A DNA stretch of 64,000 nt. Origin: Syntrophorhabdaceae bacterium. GTDB taxonomy: Bacteria > Desulfobacterota > Syntrophorhabdia > Syntrophorhabdales > Syntrophorhabdaceae. Both the position numbers and the translations under genes were made by a program. Numbering within the stretch: position 1 is the stretch's first letter; every line of letters starts with the position of its first letter. Shown piece by piece: positions 52,441 to 59,868 of the stretch. The stretch is from contig DASXUJ010000065.1 of NCBI GenBank assembly GCA_036504895.1, forward strand, positions 22,273 to 86,272, read 5' to 3'. The notes under the pieces were generated by a model. It was given only the letters and a program-made list of their open reading frames with translations, was not told the DNA's origin and did not search any database.

Positions 52441-53291
52441 CGGTCTCTTTTCACCTTTTTTAAGCTCTCCTCGAGCACGGCCATCAGGTCGGCCGGCCCT
52501 GCCTGTTCTTCCCCTTCGACCCCTTGGGGGGCTTCTACGGGCGCTGCCTTCTTCACTTTCTCTTTTATGAGCTCGATGATTTTCTTTCGCCGCTCGTCCG
52601 CATATTTAGCCGGGTCAAAAGAGCCGGTCATTTTCCTGATCGCGCCCTTCATCTCTTCCATGACTTCCCTTTCTCCCGGTCCCTCTCCGCCTTTGATCTC
52701 CAGCTCGACCGGGGACAGGATATCGTCCTGGTAATGGAGAGTAATCACGGTCAGGGCGGCCCCCGTGCTCTTGAGCGCCACGAGATACTCCCTCTCGCTC
52801 AGTATCAGTTTTGCCAGCCCCGCTTTCCGGGTCCGGGCCATCACCTCCACCAGGAGCCTGTAGGCCTTTTCGCCGCCCTTCGTGGGGACGAGGTAATAGG
52901 GGCGGTCATAATAGATCGTATCCACCTCCTTCAGGTCCACGAATTCGACGATCTCTATGGTGCGGCTCCGCTCGGGCGACACCGACTCCAATTCCTCATC
53001 CGCGACGAGCACATATTTGTCCGGTCCTATCTCATAGCCCCTCACGATCTCGTCCGGGGGGACTTCCCTGTCTTCCTCGGGGCAATACATCTTTCTCTGG
53101 AGGGGGGAATATTCCTTTTCGTGGAGCATCCGGAAAGAGACTCGGCCCGAATCGACTGCCTTTGTCAGTTGGACCGGAATTGCCACAAGGCTGAAACTGA
53201 TCGTGCCGGTCCACATCACATGGGGGGTTATCTCACTGCCGCCTTCAGGCGGCTTCCTTGCCCGGGGAGGGCTCGAGCGGCGGCCTCTCAT
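52437..53291 (-). CDS. ku: Ku protein 2
   Basis: 284 aa. Ku core: WTGTISFSLVAIPVQLTKAV, SFRMLHEKEYSPLQRKMYCP, DTIYYDRPYYLVPTKGGEKA, ILSEREYLVALKSTGAALTV. The homodimeric or heterodimeric ring binds DNA ends and recruits LigD. The first 24 residues (RGRRSSPPRARKPPEGG) are a basic extension before the usual start. It begins 1 nt after the stop of Ku 1 and ends overlapping the polymerase gene. It differs substantially from Ku 1. Confidence 0.93.
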   Translation of the reverse strand: MRGRRSSPPRARKPPEGGSEITPHVMWTGTISFSLVAIPVQLTKAVDSGRVSFRMLHEKEYSPLQRKMYCPEEDREVPPDEIVRGYEIGPDKYVLVADEELESVSPERSRTIEIVEFVDLKEVDTIYYDRPYYLVPTKGGEKAYRLLVEVMARTRKAGLAKLILSEREYLVALKSTGAALTVITLHYQDDILSPVELEIKGGEGPGEREVMEEMKGAIRKMTGSFDPAKYADERRKKIIELIKEKVKKAAPVEAPQGVEGEEQAGPADLMAVLEESLKKVKRDR

Positions 53292-53292
53292 T

Positions 53293-54063
53293 TCAGGCGA
53301 CCTTCTTCAGGCTCGCCTCCAGGGCCTGAAGCAGTTTGTCCGACTCCGTCGGTTTCACCCGCCTCACACGCCTGATGGCGATCTCTTCGCCCCTGACCTT
53401 TTTCTCGATCAGCTCCTGCACTTTTTTCAGGTGCTCGTTTTGAAATTTTGCGGGCTCGAAAGGAACGGTCAGCTTCCCGATCAATTCGGCGCCGATCTCC
53501 AGCTCTTTCTGAGACACGGCAATATCCGGCAATTCAAGGGCGCCGATTGCCATCACCTCGTCTGCATACCTCAAGGTCTGAAGGCGCAGGACCTTTCCTT
53601 CCACCTTGAGTGCCCCGAAATAAGAGCGCTTTCTCATGGCCCAGGTACATACCCCTTCCACGCCCGTTTCCCCCATAGCCCCGGCCAGGGCCTTATACTG
53701 CCCGGTACTCGCATCGGGTCCGAGGTAATAGGTGCGGTCGACGAAAATCGGGTCGATCCAGCCGGCCTTCACGAATTCATGGACCTCGATCGCCCGGCTC
53801 ACCTCGGGGTCGGCGTGTTCCAGCTCTTCAGGGTCCACAATGACATATTTCCCTTCCTCCACCTCGAATCCCTTCACCTGCTCTTCCCTGGGAACAGGAA
53901 GTTTTTCATATGCGCAGATCATCTTCTGTGCGAGCCTCACCCGATCCGTCTCATGAAGGAGGTGGAATTGGATTCCCTGCTCCCTGACCGCCGTATGGAG
54001 CTTGACCGGCACACTGAATTCCCCGAAATGGATAAAGCCCTTCCAGATCGCTTTTCCCGCCAT
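53293..54063 (-). CDS. ku: Ku protein 1
   Basis: 256 aa from ATG 54063, which has a GGAGAGGTA ribosome site and begins at the family N-terminus (AGKAIWKGFIHFGEFSVPVK). Other Ku motifs: FHLLHETDRVRLAQKMICAY, DPIFVDRTYYLGPDASTGQY, MRKRSYFGALKVEGKVLRLQ. The C-terminus is short and basic (IRRVRRVKPTESDKLLQALE). It is the first gene of the Ku-Ku-polymerase-ligase-DUF72 operon. No LexA box is apparent upstream. Confidence 0.93.
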   Translation of the reverse strand: MAGKAIWKGFIHFGEFSVPVKLHTAVREQGIQFHLLHETDRVRLAQKMICAYEKLPVPREEQVKGFEVEEGKYVIVDPEELEHADPEVSRAIEVHEFVKAGWIDPIFVDRTYYLGPDASTGQYKALAGAMGETGVEGVCTWAMRKRSYFGALKVEGKVLRLQTLRYADEVMAIGALELPDIAVSQKELEIGAELIGKLTVPFEPAKFQNEHLKKVQELIEKKVRGEEIAIRRVRRVKPTESDKLLQALEASLKKVA

Positions 54064-54123
54064 TACCTCTCCTCTCGCGTCCAAAAAATCCTGCCGGGGT
54101 GATGCTTCAGGCAAGGAGATGAA

Positions 54124-54657
54124 TCAGGCCTTCCGGGTAAGGGTCATCTCCATCATCTTCTCTTCCTTGCCGCTTTTTCCGGTGATCGAGGCCTCGTAGA
54201 GGACCGTGCGGTCATCCCTGATCCTCATTATGCTGCGCCACCGGGTCGCGCCCTGAACCGGGTCGTCATAACGGCTCTCCTGAATGATGCTCTTTCCGTC
54301 CGGACCTTCGGACCCTTCGAAGCAGTAAATGCCGCTGCCCATATTATCGATCCAGACGGAGCCATACCGCCCCGTATAATTATTATATCCGATGATGTTG
54401 ATGCCGGTAAATTTTTTCCCCATCATATCTCCACCATACACCTGCTCCAAAAAGAGCCCGTCCATGATCATTTTTTGCTCGCACGTGCCGGTGGCCTCCA
54501 TGGGCGGCTTGCCCGGCTCCATCCAAAAAACGGTCTTCGTAGTCCAACTCCCCTCCAGCGCGGCAAGAAGTTTATGAGGGTCTCCCGGGATGGCAAGCTT
54601 CTCATAAATTTCCATCATTTCCTTTACGTCCATCTTCGCTCCCTGTGATTCCGCCAT
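54124..54657 (-). CDS. DUF1579-family protein
   Basis: 177 aa, cytoplasmic, beta-barrel-like: HKLLAALEGSWTTKTVFWME, GLFLEQVYGGDMMGKKFTGI, GYNNYTGRYGSVWIDNMGSG. The DUF1579 family has no known function. It starts with a ribosome site AAGGAGGTAT. It lies upstream of the Ku operon in the same direction with a 60-bp gap, so it may be co-transcribed. Confidence 0.85.
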   Translation of the reverse strand: MAESQGAKMDVKEMMEIYEKLAIPGDPHKLLAALEGSWTTKTVFWMEPGKPPMEATGTCEQKMIMDGLFLEQVYGGDMMGKKFTGINIIGYNNYTGRYGSVWIDNMGSGIYCFEGSEGPDGKSIIQESRYDDPVQGATRWRSIMRIRDDRTVLYEASITGKSGKEEKMMEMTLTRKA

Positions 54658-54824
54658 TTTATACCTCCTTATGAAAGGCCGGTACGGAGGACTTTCGGAG
54701 GAAAATGACAGAATCCCCTCGCTTTTTGCGCGGCCTCTCCATTGGCTAACATAAGCACTTCGATTATTTTTTGCAAAGGGGACATGCGACGGATCTCCGT
54801 TAACCGGAGGGGTGAGGTTCTTGT

Positions 54825-55910
54825 TTAAAAGCGGTTCATGACCTCGATAACCTTTAATATCTCATCTTCCTGATGGAAAAACGAGATAGGGAGGCTCAAG
54901 ATGGTTTTATGGATCTCTTCCGAAACAGGGTAAGGCCCATCATCGACAACCCCAATAAGTGCGTCCTGCCTGTGGGGAGGGAGGGGATAATGGATATCCG
55001 TCTTCACCCCTTCATTCAAAAGATAATCTCTCAGCCTGTCGCGCTCGGGATGGCGGATCGAATAGATGTGGTAGACATCGAAGAAATCTTCTTTTACCTC
55101 GGGCTTTATGAAGTCTTCTTTCAGATAATCGTGGTAGAGCCGGGCAAGATCTCTCTTGTGGCCGTTGATCTCATCCAGCTTTTTTAATTTGATCGAAAGG
55201 AATCCGGCCTGGATCTCATCGAGACGGGAATTAAACCCCACGAGCTCGTTTCTATAGCGCATCCCGGACCCGTAGTTTCTCAGCTTCCTGATCTTTTCGG
55301 CCAGCTCGTCGTCGCCCGTGGTGATCCCGCCCCCGTCTCCGAGGGCGCCCAAATTCTTGGTGGGATAGAAACTGAAGGCCCCGAAATCTCCAAATGCCCC
55401 TGCCTTCTTCGACCTGTACTTTGCGCCATGGGCTTGGGCGCAGTCTTCCACCACCCTGAGACCGTGTGCCGCCGCGGTCTCCATGATGGGTCCCATGTCG
55501 CAGACCTTGCCGTAGAGGTGGGTGACGAGGAGCGCACCGGTCCGGGGGGTGATCTTTTCCCCGATTTTCGCGGGGTCGAGGTTATAGCTTTTTATGTCGG
55601 GCTCCACGAGGACGGGTTTCAGACCGGCGTGGATTACGGCAAGGATCGTGGCGATATAGGTATTCGAAGGGACGATGACCTCGGTACCCTTTTCGAGGCC
55701 CAGGGCCAAAAGCGACAGGATAAGGGCGTCGAGGCCCGAACCCACTCCCACGCAGTGACGGCAGCCCGTGTACGCGGCGAACTCCTTCTCGAATCCCTCC
55801 ACCTTCTTCCCAAGGACGAACCATCCCCGTTCGAGTGAATCTCTGAAGCTCCCAAGGAGTTCATCAAAGAAGGGCCGGTTGAATTGCCCCAGGTTCTCGT
55901 ACTCAATCAT
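54825..55910 (-). CDS. fdtB: DegT/DnrJ/EryC1 sugar aminotransferase (FdtB/QdtB-like)
   Basis: 361 aa, PLP-dependent. [20 protein letters not shown] at the N-terminus, [29 protein letters not shown], and [15 protein letters not shown] with the PLP-binding lysine. It overlaps the 3,4-ketoisomerase gene by ATGA. Together they would turn dTDP-4-keto-6-deoxyglucose into a 3-amino-3,6-dideoxyhexose (Fuc3N or Qui3N) for surface glycan. The later acetyltransferase (FdtC/QdtC) is not present in the window. Confidence 0.9.
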   Translation of the reverse strand: MIEYENLGQFNRPFFDELLGSFRDSLERGWFVLGKKVEGFEKEFAAYTGCRHCVGVGSGLDALILSLLALGLEKGTEVIVPSNTYIATILAVIHAGLKPVLVEPDIKSYNLDPAKIGEKITPRTGALLVTHLYGKVCDMGPIMETAAAHGLRVVEDCAQAHGAKYRSKKAGAFGDFGAFSFYPTKNLGALGDGGGITTGDDELAEKIRKLRNYGSGMRYRNELVGFNSRLDEIQAGFLSIKLKKLDEINGHKRDLARLYHDYLKEDFIKPEVKEDFFDVYHIYSIRHPERDRLRDYLLNEGVKTDIHYPLPPHRQDALIGVVDDGPYPVSEEIHKTILSLPISFFHQEDEILKVIEVMNRF

Positions 55911-56275
55911 GGATAGGCTTCCGCGATATACTCGGCGGGATCGTAATACTCCGACGCGAGGACCAGGAGGAAGGCGTCTTTACTCCAGTTATACATGGAA
56001 TGCCAGTCCTCCGGCGGGACTATGAGCCCCCGGTCGGGCCTGTCAAGGACAAAGTTCTCTTCCGTCTTTCCGTTATTGGCATATATCTCGAGGCTCCCCT
56101 TGAGGCAGATCAGGGCATGGACGGTCTTGAAGTGCCGGTGCTCGCCCCTGACCGAATCAGTGGGCACCCCGTATATGTAGTAGATACGCTTTATCTCGAA
56201 GGGGATCTCTTTTTCGATCACCGTCAGGTTGCCCCGGTGATCGGGAATTGTTCGGAATTGAATGAAATGTGCCAG
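55907..56275 (-). CDS. fdtA: FdtA/WxcM-type sugar 3,4-ketoisomerase (probable CTG start)
   Basis: 122 aa. Cupin fold with [13 protein letters not shown], the [19 protein letters not shown] catalytic histidine region and [12 protein letters not shown]. The first GTG (56221) would remove a conserved strand; in frame upstream the sequence reads [20 protein letters not shown], as in full-length FdtA. No ATG, GTG or TTG begins it, but CTG 56275-56273 lies 5 nt after a perfect AGGAGG. I therefore choose the rare CTG start. It precedes fdtB with a 4-bp overlap. Confidence 0.8.
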   Translation of the reverse strand: MAHFIQFRTIPDHRGNLTVIEKEIPFEIKRIYYIYGVPTDSVRGEHRHFKTVHALICLKGSLEIYANNGKTEENFVLDRPDRGLIVPPEDWHSMYNWSKDAFLLVLASEYYDPAEYIAEAYP

Positions 56276-56474
56276 ATCAGCCTCCTGAATGGAATCTATC
56301 TTTTATAACCTTTAGGGCCTGGAATTGTCAACACGGGGAGGGGCGGAAGGGCTTGCCTGATGTGCTCCCGTGCACGCTCCGGGCAGACAAAACTTGGGGC
56401 GGAAAAAGGCGGCGAATGCTCCCCCCATCCCCCCTTACTTTGACACGGGGGGTACTACCTCGCCTTGCGAACAA

Positions 56475-56503
56475 TTGGCGGCTGACAGTCTTTGTGATAT
56501 AGT
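56475..56503 (+). promoter_or_regulatory. Promoter of the ABM-domain gene
   Basis: TTGGCG (56475-56480), 17-bp spacer, TATAGT (56498-56503) with TG one base before (extended -10). The leader would be about 13 nt, with AAAGGAG before ATG 56524. Confidence 0.65.
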
Positions 56504-56523
56504 TTGAAAAAAAGGAGTCGCTC

Positions 56524-56814
56524 ATGTTTATAGCTCTTGTCCGTTTTCCTTCTCTTAAACCCGGAAAGGAGGAAGAATTTCTGGAGTGGTTTTCCTGGTC
56601 TAATGATCAGTTGCGTCCTATGAAGGGTTTTGTGGCGCGGAGGCTTCTTAAGCCTGGGGATGGGGGGAATTATGTTTCTATCGTGGAGTATGAAAGCCGG
56701 GAGGGGTTTATTGCCATGCAGGCGAGTGCTGCCCATACGGAAGCGGGCAGACGGGTGACACCCCTTCTCGATGGGGGTCCTTCTCCTGAGTTTTATGAAG
56801 TGATAGCTGAATAG
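56524..56814 (+). CDS. Antibiotic-biosynthesis-monooxygenase (ABM) domain protein
   Basis: 96 aa, a single ABM ferredoxin-like domain: LVRFPSLKPGKEEEFLEWFS, GFVARRLLKPGDGGNYVSIV, YESREGFIAMQASAAH. Such small dimeric proteins include quinol monooxygenases and heme-degrading enzymes, but many are uncharacterised. The heme-degrader Asn/Trp pattern is not evident. A good ribosome site (AAAGGAG) lies 7 nt upstream. It converges on the I9-like gene. Confidence 0.8.
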   Translation: MFIALVRFPSLKPGKEEEFLEWFSWSNDQLRPMKGFVARRLLKPGDGGNYVSIVEYESREGFIAMQASAAHTEAGRRVTPLLDGGPSPEFYEVIAE

Positions 56815-56832
56815 GATCTCATCCGGCGATAC

Positions 56833-57276
56833 CTATCCGGCGCCTTTTGTCGGCCGCACCGGTATGTCCGCCTCGACGCTTTCCACGTTATCCGAGGCGA
56901 GAAGGGCTTTAAGGACCTCCGTATCCACCGTCATCGCCATCAAGGGCGTATACCTGTACTTGTAGGATTGGACGGGCTTCAGCCCCTTTTCCGAAAGCTC
57001 CCTCACGAGACGGTCCTGGGCTTCGGCGATTGCAGCGCCTTTTTGTTCCTCTGTCGCGGAGATTTTGCCGTTTCCGAGTGGCACCTTTACGAGTACCTTC
57101 ACCGTCCCCCTGGCAGCACATTCGTCGAGAAGGCCCTGCTCGCCTCCCTGGCCCCTCACTTTTCCTGCCTCCTTTCCATCTCCGGCCGCGTGAAGGGCCG
57201 GCGCCATAAGAGCAAGAACCACCAAGAGGCAGAAAAAGAGGCTCGCCCGGCTCCTTGCTTCGATGTATCCTGCCAT
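56833..57276 (-). CDS. Stand-alone secreted I9 (subtilisin propeptide)-like protein
   Basis: 147 aa. Signal peptide (SLFFCLLVVLALMAPALHA), a short Gly-rich linker, then an I9-like domain: GTVKVLVKVPL, AAIAEAQDRLVRELSEKGLK, YKYRYTPLMAMTVDTEVLKA and LLASDNVESVEADIPVRPT. It aligns with the prodomains of the two subtilases at 17.8 and 20.3 kb and stops just where their catalytic domains begin. The ribosome site is GGGAGG. Free I9 proteins elsewhere inhibit or fold subtilases in trans; a truncated protease gene is the alternative, but the intact signal and clean end argue for a real gene. It follows the DUF6064-like gene by 46 bp. Confidence 0.82.
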   Translation of the reverse strand: MAGYIEARSRASLFFCLLVVLALMAPALHAAGDGKEAGKVRGQGGEQGLLDECAARGTVKVLVKVPLGNGKISATEEQKGAAIAEAQDRLVRELSEKGLKPVQSYKYRYTPLMAMTVDTEVLKALLASDNVESVEADIPVRPTKGAG

Positions 57277-57322
57277 TGCGCCACCTCCCTTTCCTTATAG
57301 TATGTCATGGGACAGGATAATT

Positions 57323-57997
57323 TCAACGGGCAACCCCATGGAACAACCGGTGAATATTCTTCACCCTCCGTCCCTGCATCACCAGGATAATGACGCTCGA
57401 CACGCCGACGACGATGAGCCCTATGTCCTCGGTGATTCCGAGGCTCAGGGCCGCGCCGAACCCTATCACGGACCAGAAAAGGGGAATGACGAGGAGGGGT
57501 GAGGCCACGGAGCGGGTAGTGAGAAGGAAGAGGCCGAAGGTAAAGATGGTGGTGGGACAGGGCGCCACGCCGAACATGGGTGAGAAGGGGAAGCCGTGGC
57601 CCGCCAGCGCTCCGAGAACCGGATAGATGCCCATTGCATAGGCGATGACCGCAAGCCCGAAGACCTGCCGTGGCCCGATCTTCTTGAGGCCATAGGCCAT
57701 CTCCCCCTTGATCACTCCGAAATAGGCAAAGAGAATCGCCTGCACCACGAAAAGAATACCGAAGAAAACGGCGGCGCGATTTATCTGGGAAAAATGGAGA
57801 AAATGGTAGGCTATGCCGTTCCAGAGCCACAGGAAGGACAGGATTGCGGAAACGATCCGGTCGCTCCCTCTTTTGTGTCTCATGAGAAGCAGGATCGCGG
57901 CGGCGCCTATGAAATAAAAGATGATCTGGAGCGGCCAGATCGCGAGGTTGTAACGGGCAAAAAGGGCTAAAAATTGTTCTGCGGTAAAGGGTATCAT
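57323..57997 (-). CDS. DUF6064-like integral membrane protein
   Basis: 224 aa from ATG 57997, set by AAGGAGG 6 nt upstream. About seven membrane helices cover nearly the whole protein: LAIWPLQIIFYFIGAAAILL, FFGILFVVQAILFAYFGVI, FGVAPCPTTIFTFGLFLL, IGLIVVGVSSVIILVM. The GVAPCPTTIFTFG motif with its Cys-Pro is the most conserved-looking part. The function is unknown. It is divergent from a sigma54-type activator across an operator-rich region, and the I9-like gene lies just downstream. Confidence 0.82.
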   Translation of the reverse strand: MIPFTAEQFLALFARYNLAIWPLQIIFYFIGAAAILLLMRHKRGSDRIVSAILSFLWLWNGIAYHFLHFSQINRAAVFFGILFVVQAILFAYFGVIKGEMAYGLKKIGPRQVFGLAVIAYAMGIYPVLGALAGHGFPFSPMFGVAPCPTTIFTFGLFLLTTRSVASPLLVIPLFWSVIGFGAALSLGITEDIGLIVVGVSSVIILVMQGRRVKNIHRLFHGVAR

Positions 57998-58121
57998 GGT
58001 GGTCCTCCTTCTCTCTGCTATGGGTTCTTTGCACTCCTGTCTCTTTTCTTTGCCATTCCCATGCCACAGAAGATACCACCATATTTTCATATACTTACCG
58101 CAATAGGAGAATGGTTCTATT

Positions 58122-58183
58122 ACCATATATGGTGACATTATTAACCACATATGGTAGTACTATCTATAATTCCCATATATGGT
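58122..58183. promoter_or_regulatory. Three palindromic operator sites and -10 of the activator gene
   Basis: ACCATATATGGT (58122-58133, perfect palindrome), ACCACATATGGT (58144-58155) and CCCATATATGGT (58172-58183) match a 12-bp consensus with at most one change each. A perfect TATAAT lies at 58165-58170 between sites 2 and 3. The layout suggests a repressor or autoregulator acting on the DUF6064-like gene and the activator gene. Confidence 0.75.
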
Positions 58184-58216
58184 ACTTAAAAAGACAAAAG
58201 GTGAGTGCAATCCGCC

Positions 58217-59779
58217 ATGATTGATGAAAACGATTTTTTTCGCAAGGCCTGTCTTGCCATATTGAGCACCTTGAAGATTGAGAATGCTCTCTTGAAGACC
58301 CTGTCGTATCTCGGGACGATGATGCCGGCTGACGAGCTATTCCTCCATATTTATGACTTCGGACTCAAGGCAGTCCGCACGGTCGCGCGGGCGGACTCCT
58401 CAGGCGGCACGACCGTGGGCGGGGTAATACCCATGCCCTTCGATCCCTCCCTGGCACTTAAAACCGAACAAACGCCCTACGTCCAGGTGGTGAACCGACC
58501 TCAGGAGGACCCCGCCACCAGGCTCATGGGGAGGGCCTTGGGAAAACCGGATTCTTCCGTTCTCGTGATGCGTCTTACCCTCGAGGATCACCGCCCCGGC
58601 ACAGTTGTCCTGCGTGCCGACGGCCCTGACGCCTTTACGGGGGAGCACGCGCGTCTCTTCGCCCTTCTCAATGAGCCTTTCGGGATGGCCTTGTCGAACA
58701 GCCTCCAGCATGATCAGGTCCTCCGGTTGAGCGAGGCCCTGGCCGACGAAAGCCGTTACTTTCAGCGGGAGTTGGCCCGGCGCTCGGGCGAGACCGTGGT
58801 GGGCGAGGAGTTCGGCCTTCGCCATACCATGGAAATGGTGCGCCAGGTGGCGCCCCTCGCGAGCCCCGTCCTTTTGCTCGGGGAAACGGGCACGGGTAAG
58901 GAGGTGATCGCCAATGCGATCCATAACCTTTCCGGCCGCAGGGGCGGACCCTTTATCAAAGTGAACTGCGGCGCCCTGCCCGAGGGCCTGGTGGACAGCG
59001 AGCTCTTCGGCCACGAAAAAGGGGCATTTACCGGCGCGATCAACCGGAAACGGGGGCGCTTCGAGCGGGCCCACGAAGGCACCCTCTTCCTCGACGAGGT
59101 GGGGGAGCTTCCCCCCGCGGTACAGGTGCGGCTCTTACGGGTGCTCCAGACAAAGGAATTCGAAAGAGTGGGCGGCGCCTCCCCTATAATGGTGGACGTC
59201 CGGATCATCGCGGCAACCAACCGGGACCTCGCGAGCATGGTCGGCAAGGGTTCCTTCAGGGAAGACCTCTGGTACCGGCTCAACGTCTTCCCCATTTTCC
59301 TGCCACCTCTCAGAGAAAGAAAGACGGATATCCCGGCCCTCGTCTATTACCTCATGGAGCGGAAGGCCCGGGAGATGGCATTGCCCGGTCTCCCGCAACT
59401 GGGCCCCACCTCGATGGACCGGCTCCTCGAATATCATTGGCCGGGAAATGTTCGCGAGCTCGATAATGTGATAGAACGGGCTATTGTGCTCGGCAAAGGG
59501 GAACCTCTCCATTTCCCGGACCTCCTGGCCCCTTCAGAAGAGATGCCTGAAAGGGGAAGGGAGGGACCGGATCGCACCTTCCGACGCCTTGAAGAGGTAG
59601 AGGCTACCCACATTCGGGATGTCCTTGCGGCAACCATGGGGAAGATACACGGTCCCGGCGGGGCGGCCGAACTCCTCGGCCTCCATCCCAACACTTTGAG
59701 GCACAGGATGACAAAGCTGGGCATTGCCTTCGGAAAAAAAATAAGGTCATGTCAACAAAAGATTGGAAGGAACGAATAG
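58217..59779 (+). CDS. Sigma54-dependent transcriptional activator with GAF-like sensor
   Basis: 520 aa from ATG 58217 (AAGGTGAG 12 nt upstream; GTG 58205 is too close to that site). The N-terminal region (about 1-180) is GAF-like (DELFLHIYDFGLKAVRTVAR). The AAA+ domain has GETGTGKEVIANAI (Walker A), ELFGHEKGAFTGAINRKRG with the GAFTGA loop that contacts sigma54, and EGTLFLDEVGELPPAVQ. The C-terminal Fis-type helix-turn-helix (GGAAELLGLHPNTLRHRMTK) binds DNA. The ligand and target are unknown; nearby operators suggest self-control, and the Pat-like gene follows by 89 nt. Confidence 0.93.
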   Translation: MIDENDFFRKACLAILSTLKIENALLKTLSYLGTMMPADELFLHIYDFGLKAVRTVARADSSGGTTVGGVIPMPFDPSLALKTEQTPYVQVVNRPQEDPATRLMGRALGKPDSSVLVMRLTLEDHRPGTVVLRADGPDAFTGEHARLFALLNEPFGMALSNSLQHDQVLRLSEALADESRYFQRELARRSGETVVGEEFGLRHTMEMVRQVAPLASPVLLLGETGTGKEVIANAIHNLSGRRGGPFIKVNCGALPEGLVDSELFGHEKGAFTGAINRKRGRFERAHEGTLFLDEVGELPPAVQVRLLRVLQTKEFERVGGASPIMVDVRIIAATNRDLASMVGKGSFREDLWYRLNVFPIFLPPLRERKTDIPALVYYLMERKAREMALPGLPQLGPTSMDRLLEYHWPGNVRELDNVIERAIVLGKGEPLHFPDLLAPSEEMPERGREGPDRTFRRLEEVEATHIRDVLAATMGKIHGPGGAAELLGLHPNTLRHRMTKLGIAFGKKIRSCQQKIGRNE

Positions 59780-59868
59780 GGCGAACATAGGCTTTTCATG
59801 AGATCATCCTTGAAATATATTTGAAACTGGGGGACAATGGAGACAAATTCCAGCGACCTGGAGCAGCC

